Source: Antrodiella citrinella
Lineage: Eukaryota > Basidiomycota > Agaricomycetes > Polyporales > Steccherinaceae
DNA length: 15,754 nucleotides
Assembly: GCA_004802725.1 (NCBI GenBank)
Contig: SGPM01000484.1
Span: 1 to 15,754, forward strand
Direction: 5' to 3'
The notes beneath the pieces are model-generated. The model did not search any database, was not told the origin of the DNA, and saw only the letters and a list, made by a program, of their open reading frames with translations. Position numbers and translations under genes: made by a program. This document shows, piece after piece, positions 9,896-15,754 of this stretch; the stretch's first letter is position 1, and every line of letters begins with the position of its first letter.

Positions 9896-10356
9896 CCAAT
9901 AGTGCAGCCTTGGTCATGTTGATAAAGCTTCGGATAGAGTTGCCGTTCTCGTGTATGTTTTCGGAGTCTCCACGTATGCTAAAGTGTTGGCGCGAACTGC
10001 TACTTGTCGCTCGCATCATATAACAATTTGGCAGCGATCGCAAGGTATATGACCAAGTGAGCCTCTATCAATTTTCGTCTCGTATACACCTGACTGGTAA
10101 GCAACTTTCACAAAATATCTAGCTGATCATCATGTGGAGCATGTGTCTTATTTTCACATTTCCCTCCCGGGATGCGCTTCATGGGGTGAGCGAAGATGAA
10201 AACGTGGGTGACGATTCGAGACTATTCAACGCCTCGGAAAATCTGATGCGACGGTAGTTTGTAGATATATCTCAGAAGCGTAGAACGTATTTCAATATCT
10301 GTTTATCAGTGTACGAATATTGACGGCTCCGGACCCTTCAGGACCTCGTGCGTGCT

Positions 10357-10364
10357 TATAAAAT
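10357..10364 (+). promoter_or_regulatory. TATA box of the NTF2-like gene
   Basis: TATAAAAT lies about 125 bases upstream of the ATG at 10483 and about 30 bases before a pyrimidine-rich stretch (CATCCTCTCTTGCCATCC) of the kind where fungal transcription often starts. The arrangement is a good core promoter by eye. Confidence 0.55.
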
Positions 10365-10414
10365 ATCTGGGGATGATTTGAGTCGTACATCCTCTCTTGC
10401 CATCCTCCCCATCA

Positions 10415-10471
10415 GTGAGTCTTCCTTTCATGACATGGATCCCGTTCATTGAGACTGATTATCGTCAGCAG
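10415..10471 (+). other. Probable 5'-UTR intron
   Basis: GTGAGT opens a 57-nt segment that contains a GACTGAT branch-like sequence and ends CAGCAG, twelve bases before the ATG of the NTF2-like gene. Removing it would also remove two upstream ATGs (in CATGACATGG) that could otherwise interfere with translation. Confidence 0.5.
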
Positions 10472-10482
10472 CCCGTGTACAT

Positions 10483-11095
10483 ATGGCAGTATTACCCACC
10501 GACGCTATTCGGGATCCTTCGCCGCAATTGCAAGTAGTGTTGCGCTGGCTCGACGCGTTGGTCACCACTCATGACGTGAAGGCCCTCGAGTCTACTCTCA
10601 CGGAAGATTATACCTATCAAGTACTTCCTCGGTCACTTGGTCGACTCGCTCGCAGTAAAAGTGAATTCTTGGAATACTGCGACTCCTTCTCAATGCGTGT
10701 CGTGAGAGACTTTGAGGTACGGTCAATTTTCCGAATAGCACGGGCACACTGACGGTGGTTTCAATCATTGTAGGCCACTATCCACGAAGTCATTGAAACG
10801 CCCAACAATGTCGTCTTCCATGTGCGTGCCTTCTCCGCTAGATGTTTACTGCGAAGGTTTCTAACGGACTGGCCAGGCTTCTTCGACAGCTATATCCGCG
10901 ACCGGATATCCGTATGCGAATGAGTATATCATCATCATGCATGTCAACCTACAACCAGATGGCGAGTACAAGATTCGTTCAACCAAGGAGTTCGTAGATT
11001 CCAAGCTTTCTTCGGAGTTTTTCCCAGCGGAGGCAAAGAGGCAGCAGGAAGTGGTGGAGGCGAAGAGGCAGCAGGAAATGGTCATGACAAGCTGA
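10483..11095 (+). CDS. NTF2/SnoaL-like small protein
   Basis: Three exons (10483-10716, 10774-10821, 10877-11095) joined in phase 0 by introns of 57 and 55 nt encode 166 residues. The N-terminal helix region (LQVVLRWLDALVTTHD), the SLGRLARSKSEFLEYC segment, the strand IHEVIETPNNVVFHASS, and YANEYIIIMHV followed by EFVDSKLSSEFF match small SnoaL-like proteins common in basidiomycetes, which fold as a cone-shaped alpha+beta barrel. Members range from polyketide cyclases to proteins of unknown role. No catalytic residues can be assigned here, so the function is unknown. The C-terminus carries a duplicated nine-residue unit (separate entry) predicted to be helical and charged. It has its own TATA box and is probably transcribed alone. 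Confidence 0.85.
11030..11083 (+). repeat. Tandem 27-bp coding duplication
   Basis: Two adjacent 27-bp units (11030-11056 and 11057-11083) differ at only a few bases and encode EAKRQQEVV and EAKRQQEMV at the C-terminus of the NTF2-like protein. The near identity, including synonymous positions, points to a recent in-frame tandem duplication. Confidence 0.8.
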
Positions 11096-11353
11096 CTACA
11101 TGGTGAGAGCTAATTCTGCATGCATGACTGGCCTTTCTCAGCGATTTGCAGGACCCGAATTCATGCTATCTCGCTATTGAACAAGCACACCCTGTGTGTA
11201 TAACAGTGATATTTGTATCATATCATCGAACGTACAACGAATTTGTTATGTATTGTGCTTTCGACTGTATTTAACCATCGCGGACTCGCTGATGTACTGC
11301 TTCATATATCCCTCTCGCTATTCCTTGTCGCCATCACTTGAATACTCAGACAC

Positions 11354-13901
11354 ATGGCGTCTGTGATGACGATCTCACGCTTGTCCTCGTCCAGCTTCAA
11401 GCCAACCTCAAACGGGCCCGAACTCCGATGTATAGCCCTCCTTCTAGACGCTCTCAGCGGCGCAGTCAGTCCGAAGGCTCAGCGCTCAGGCTTCTGTCCG
11501 TATCTCTCCTTCCTCCTCTTCCATTTACATACTATTATCCACTCATACGCTTGCGTGTCGGAATATTGTATCCCGATCGCGCAGACGTCGATGCAATCAA
11601 CCACTTCTTCGGACAAACGCTCTACCGATCATGCTGAAAGGTTTTGTCTGGTGAGTGCGAATGATAAGGATCAAACAAGGACCTCGCGTAACGGAACCCA
11701 ATAGACGTGCTATGAAGAGGCCTCCAGCTCTGCATCGGGATCCTCGCGCTTTTGTTCGACGGAATGCAAGGCGTTGTTGATAACGTTCACTACGCGACTG
11801 GCGAAGGCGGTGACTACCACCGCGCTCGATGAGAGTATCCTCGATGTTCCCGAGAATGAATCTCAGAAGACCGTCAACCTTCTGCTCAACGTATGCTTCC
11901 TTTAGCCTCCCCATCATCTGCATCCTCGACTCACGCTAATCTGTAGGCGCTTCAATCCTCGCGATTCAAGGCGCACCGTCGGGAGGTTCACAGACTTCTA
12001 GTGAAGCTCTCGCTAAAATTTAACATCCTTCCTGTTTCTCTCTTCCTCCACGGAGTCAAGTTTTCCGGAGGAGAGTGCCATAGCTCAGGCAGCTTTGCGG
12101 ATATCTACGTTGGTGAACTGGACGGTACGAAGGTTGCGCTCAAACGACTGCGCATGTTTCAAATGATCGACGAGTCCAAGAGAGTCCAATTACAGCGCGT
12201 GAGTGTGATCTATTACTTTTGACTGCGAGTCATCCATAACTGAAAAGGCCTTCGTCGAGCAGTCATTTCACCACGAGTCGTTGATCTGGCGTGGCCTCAA
12301 CCACCCACATGTGCTACCCTTTCTAGGTGTTGACAACTCAGTTTTCAAACGCAGTCCGTGTATGGTTCTACCTTGGATGGGGCTTGGAAATATACGTTCT
12401 GCGGCACATCGGCTGAACAATACCCTCCCTGTGCCCGAAATGATCACGCAAGTTTTAACTTGGGTACGTGCTGCAGATACAAAGCGCTCATCATTTAAAC
12501 AGATCACAGCTCACTCATGTGTTTTCGCAGATCTACGAGATCACGCTGGGGCTTGCATACCTTCACTCAGAAGGAATTGTTCACGGTGATCTTCGTGGTG
12601 TACGTATGCATCATCCATCAAACCATTCTCAAACTTGATATCCGAACTACAGCCCAATATATTGGTCGACTCCGACAGGACAGTCAAACTCACAGACTTC
12701 GGATTGGCAGTCTTTTCGGAGGGTGCAAGTCGCAGTTACGGGTCGACGCGGGGCGGCAATGCTCGCTGGTTATCTCCAGAGCTGATATACCCAGAGCTAT
12801 TCGAGTTGACTTCGGATCGTCCGACTTGCGAGAGCGACGTGTTCGCGCTCGGATGCGTATGCGTTGAGGTAGGTCAATCTTCCTCATCCGGTGACAGCTT
12901 TCATTAACGCTCTGGCTATCGTAGTTATGTACCGTCGAAGCTCCGTACGCTGGAATCTCGGACAACCAGGTGATTGCAAGAGTACCACTGGGCCTAAGGC
13001 CGGACCGTCCAAAATTTGCCGATGGAACAGACCTTCCAGATGCGCTATGGTCTACCGTCACTCTTTGCTGGCAAACGCAAGCTTCACAGCGGCCGAGTGC
13101 ATCAGCACTCGTCGAGGTCACGAAGAGTTTTATCACTCAACGTGCACTTACACCTCCATACCTAGAAGAGCCCAGCATTCGGGTGGTTGATCCGTCGGAC
13201 GACGTGCTAGGTGAGCGCACGTCCGACTCCGTATATTCTTGGGCGGGAAGCAGACTTGATTGGCAGGAATATCTTCGGGAGAGGACGACAGCAAGGTCGG
13301 TCATGGATCAGGAATGGTCGCGTTCACGCCCATGGCAGACCGACACCATAGTGTAGGCGGCATGGCGTACACTTCTGCCTTAGGGCAACGTCAAAAATCG
13401 CTTAGTCACTCACCGTACCCATCGCCTTCTGCATCTCCTCCACCGCATGCACACAAGGAAACTTCCAAGAAGACCATTCGTTGGAATTGTCCTCGTGCGG
13501 GTTGCGGATCGGCATTCACCAGGCAACTTCATTTGAAGCGTATGTAATCCCCCGCATCTTTCGTTGCTACGTCGTTGTGTGCTAAATAATCCACCAGAGC
13601 ACCTGCGGTCTCACATCGACGATACACCGTACAAGTGTACTCAGCCGGGATGTAGCAAGACTTTTGCGAAGGAACGCAAATGCAGGCTTCACGAAGAAAA
13701 GCATCACCCTACTTTGGTCACATGCGAAGGCTGCAAAAGATGTTTCTTGACTGTTGATGCTCTAAACCGCCACAGTACGTGATCTCCACATCTCATGCTT
13801 ACATGTTTTCTTATGATATTTTTTCAGTGCTCTCAGGTCCGGGAAAGGAGTGCAGAAAGTACCAAGAGCTGCTGCCAGCCCCTTCGAGCCTAGTATTATG
13901 A
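11354..13901 (+). CDS. TKL protein kinase fused to C2H2 zinc fingers
   Basis: Ten exons: 11354-11650, 11705-11890, 11947-12198, 12248-12463, 12531-12599, 12653-12868, 12925-13210, 13267-13539, 13598-13774, 13828-13901; all phases agree and give 681 residues. The kinase has a glycine loop with the first Gly missing (SSGSFADIYVG), VALK with Lys227, the helix-C Glu255, HGDLRG with Asp337, the following NILVD with Asn342, DFG at 355-357, SPE at 381-383 and the C-lobe CWQTQASQRPSAS. Catalytic residues are present, so activity is plausible. The intron 13211-13266 (GTGAGC...TTGGCAG, 56 nt) shifts into a Ser/Pro-rich linker and then C-x4-C-x12-H-x3-H fingers at 582-604 and 612-634, plus a third finger (C641, C644, H657) with an irregular final ligand, perhaps C666. 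Without that splice the kinase frame ends at 13356. The N-terminus is uncertain: exon 1 may contain another intron, or translation may start at 11591. A role in signalling to DNA or RNA is inference. Confidence 0.75.
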
Positions 13902-14127
13902 ATCATAGTCTCCAAATCTGTGTTACGATATGGTACTATGACTCGCATTTAACGCAGTGGGCGGCCCGTTCGAGGTTATGATCACTTCCTAGGGTCGTTG
14001 AAGGCTTGAAGTTGAGGGTGCCGTGGTGCGGATCAAGGGGATATTTTGACTTCGATATCAACTTTAAAGGTGGCATATGTCGACGAGAGTATATTTGAAG
14101 AGAACGTTAGAGACAGCCACGGAATCG
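13902..14127. other. Short intergenic stretch between convergent loci
   Basis: No gene is seen between the stop of the kinase-zinc-finger gene and the last readable piece of the minus-strand kinase fragment. It presumably holds 3' UTR sequence. Confidence 0.4.
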
Positions 14128-14790
14128 TTATGTAACTCGGAGCATCGAAATACTGACATGGCAGTGACAGCTCCTATGTAGGGCGTCCATATATTGGGTA
14201 ACCACGGTGACCCTCTTCCGATTCGCCTCCTTAGGCTCGAATTCTTCGCTCCGTACATAAACCGTCAACGATGGGGTTGCATGCGCGATCAATGTGAATC
14301 CAAAATCCGCCACATAAGTACGGTTTTTGTGGTTGAGAAGACGATTTCCCTGTGGAAATTAGTGTGAGTACTACTGTACTACCACTAGTAGCATTATTAC
14401 TAATCGTACCGCATGAAGATTACCATGAACAAGACACTAACTATGAAGATATGCAACACCAAGTGCCGCCTAGCTTGACAACGAACACCAGAACTTACCC
14501 ATTTGAGTATACAAGGACAAATTCATCCCTCGTGAGAGGCCTCTCTTGTACTCTGTCCCGGATACTTCTAACCATTTGTGGAATGACCATGCAAGCACGA
14601 CGGCCACTGACAAAGATGACTTCAGTTATGCCCCAAAATGGCACTATGTGCTTGTGTTGGAGCTTCGCCCATATCAAACGCGACAAAAATCCTGAGGTTG
14701 AATGAGAGTTAGGATACAATCATTGCAGAGAAGGGAAGAGCTACGCACCATCGAGCCTTCTTCAGCTTCCTGTATGTCCACTGTCACATT
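14128..14790 (-). pseudogene. Truncated TKL kinase fragment
   Basis: Minus-strand pieces read as an N-lobe and catalytic region only. 14691-14499 encodes SRLIWAKLQHKHIVPFWGI and ACMVIPQM, the helix-C to hinge part of an agaricomycete TKL kinase. A short piece near 14436-14409 gives VHGNLHA, where the catalytic Asp of HGDL is Asn (codon 14421-14419). 14349-14128 gives GNRLLNHKNRTYVADFGF, including an intact DFG, then runs into unrelated sequence and a stop before any APE or C-lobe motif. The last two pieces join in phase across a GTACGA...CCACAG intron, but the first does not join them in phase. A truncated, probably dead copy is the best reading; an expressed pseudokinase is possible. Confidence 0.55.
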
Positions 14791-14965
14791 GTGTCAAAGC
14801 GTACAAGAAAACAACAGAACACCGCTAGATGATCAATGATACCGTACACTTGAACAAAGGCAATACACGGTCAACAATGTGTTGGACAATCATGTTTCAA
14901 GATAATCAAAGGTAGAGATTGAAGTATACCCGATATTCACCGTCGAAGGCGGAGGCCCCTCGGGC
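14791..14965. other. Spacer between two kinase-derived loci
   Basis: This short minus-strand interval follows the stop codon of the upstream kinase copy and precedes the first readable piece of the truncated kinase. If the truncated locus ever had a glycine loop and VALK-type lysine they should lie here, but neither motif can be read in any frame. Confidence 0.35.
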
Positions 14966-15754
14966 TCAAATGCCCAGATCAGATATCCTCTCGAAGGCTT
15001 CCGCTGCTGTAGGCCTGTTGTTCGGCGAGATGGCCCAGCATTGCGTCAGCAAATACCACAGCTCATCCGGTATGGGATGGGTACCAGGAAACGTAGGTCT
15101 CGGCGGTCGTGTATGCTTTTCAGTGACTTCTCTGGTTAGCCAAAGCTGCAAACTGGGCCTGTCAAACGGTTCGAACGGTGTCGACAACGTGTATAGCTGA
15201 AATTTCAATATGAGCATACAAAAATCGCCAATGAGATGAAATTTATCTGACTTCAACGCAGGTGCATACAAAGGCATAGATGTCGCTGGCATAAGTCCGA
15301 TGTTCAGGTTCCGTCTCATTGCTGAGCATGATTTCGGGAGAAATCCACGGATACCACTTCTTCAGTGTTTGGTTATAATTCATATGTTCTTCATCAATCA
15401 GAGACAGGTGTTGTACAATGTTGAATCCCACCAGCCGGGCATGTCCTTGTCCGTCGACTTAGATGTTGGCCTGAGAGCAGCAAGTGAGTGGCGATCCTCG
15501 ATGTGAACTGTGCAACCTACACAGCGTAAATCTCCATGGACAGTCGAACTATTGTGTAAATATGAGAGCCCAGAGGAAATTTGACGCATCTGAGGATACC
15601 AATTATTCAATTCAGTGATGTGCTCGTTGATGACAAGATGCGACAAACCAGTCCATGGATGAATCTTCGATATGCATCGCCACACAGCATGGGCTGCATC
15701 AATCCGACGTAGGATAGGATATACCCATTCTCCGTGACGGGTGTAACGAAGTCC
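14966..15754 (-). pseudogene. TKL kinase with nonsense codon, cut by window edge
   Basis: Minus-strand exons 15754-15521 (continuing beyond the window), 15470-15252 and 15196-14966 are joined by introns of 50 and 55 nt with consistent phases. Exon 1 contains GLSYLHNSSTVHGDLRC, the catalytic loop with its Asp. Exon 2 should begin with the usual ANILVDG but reads ANI-TAA-VDG, with the stop at 15461-15459. Later the DFG position reads RLVGFN, so the metal-binding Asp is also missing. The C-lobe is otherwise well preserved: WISPEIM, YASDIYAFVCTCVE, DELWYLLTQCWAISPNNRPTA, with a stop at 14966-14968. A nonsense codon plus loss of DFG suggests a pseudogene of recent origin or a former pseudokinase. 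An alternative acceptor at CTAAG would skip the stop but also delete the catalytic Asn. Confidence 0.6.

Larger units (their letters stand above)
8215..10356. other. 2.1-kb stretch with no recognised gene
   Basis: Left of about 9100 are long open frames on the minus strand (up to about 160 codons), probably because a purine-rich plus strand contains few stops in its complement; none shows a known domain. A 40-codon minus-strand frame with a hydrophobic C-terminus lies near 8360-8480. Between 9280 and 10050 short frames on both strands look unrelated to any family I know. Part of this stretch should hold the promoter of the minus-strand DUF2415 gene. Confidence 0.4.

Noticed and set aside
11597..11923. 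108-codon minus-strand frame under the 5' part of the kinase gene
   Set aside because: It is antisense to exons that splice in phase to the kinase domain and has no recognisable motif.
13211..13356. Kinase gene ending at the stop 13354-13356 without the zinc fingers
   Set aside because: The GTGAGC...TTGGCAG intron fits size, signals and phase and yields a continuous protein, and there is almost no room for a separate promoter for the fingers. It is kept as an alternative, not the main model.
1..15754. Transposon ends, tRNA or rRNA genes, CRISPR arrays
   Set aside because: No terminal inverted repeats with target duplications, transposase motifs, cloverleaf candidates or spaced direct repeats were found by eye; short tRNA genes could be missed without a scan.

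Overview
The window reads as nuclear DNA of a basidiomycete fungus, most likely an agaricomycete. Genes on both strands are split by many short introns of about 47 to 71 nt with GT...AG ends and typical fungal donors such as GTGAGT, GTAAGC and GTATGT. Several genes belong to families that are expanded in mushroom-forming fungi, notably tyrosine-kinase-like (TKL) protein kinases with the HGDL form of the catalytic loop. The genus assignment is inference; no search could be run.

Left part (1-5131): about 1.3 kb holds only weak coding signals, namely a possible 3' end of a gene entering from the left, an intron-like element and a tentative small spliced ORF. A five-exon gene (1353-2605, +) follows for a membrane-anchored methyltransferase-domain protein. 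Next comes a decayed copy (about 3273-5131, +) of a lineage-typical fungal hypothetical protein, with several frame changes and an in-frame stop.

Middle part (5132-10482): a five-exon minus-strand gene (8214-5903) encodes a WD40-like DUF2415 protein of 694 residues. About 2 kb upstream of it has no recognisable gene and carries a strong polypurine tract.

Right part (10483-15754): a three-exon NTF2/SnoaL-like gene with a visible TATA box and a probable 5'-UTR intron comes first. It is followed by a ten-exon gene (11354-13901, +) whose splicing joins a TKL kinase domain to three C-terminal zinc fingers. Converging on it from the minus strand are two further kinase-derived loci, both damaged. 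One has an in-frame TAA in the catalytic loop and a lost DFG motif. The other is a truncated kinase with the catalytic Asp changed to Asn.

The genes do not form an obvious pathway. The most distinctive content is the kinase-zinc-finger fusion, sitting in a small cluster of intact and degenerate kinase genes. All exon boundaries were read by eye from splice signals, phase and remembered family conservation, and have not been tested with transcripts.
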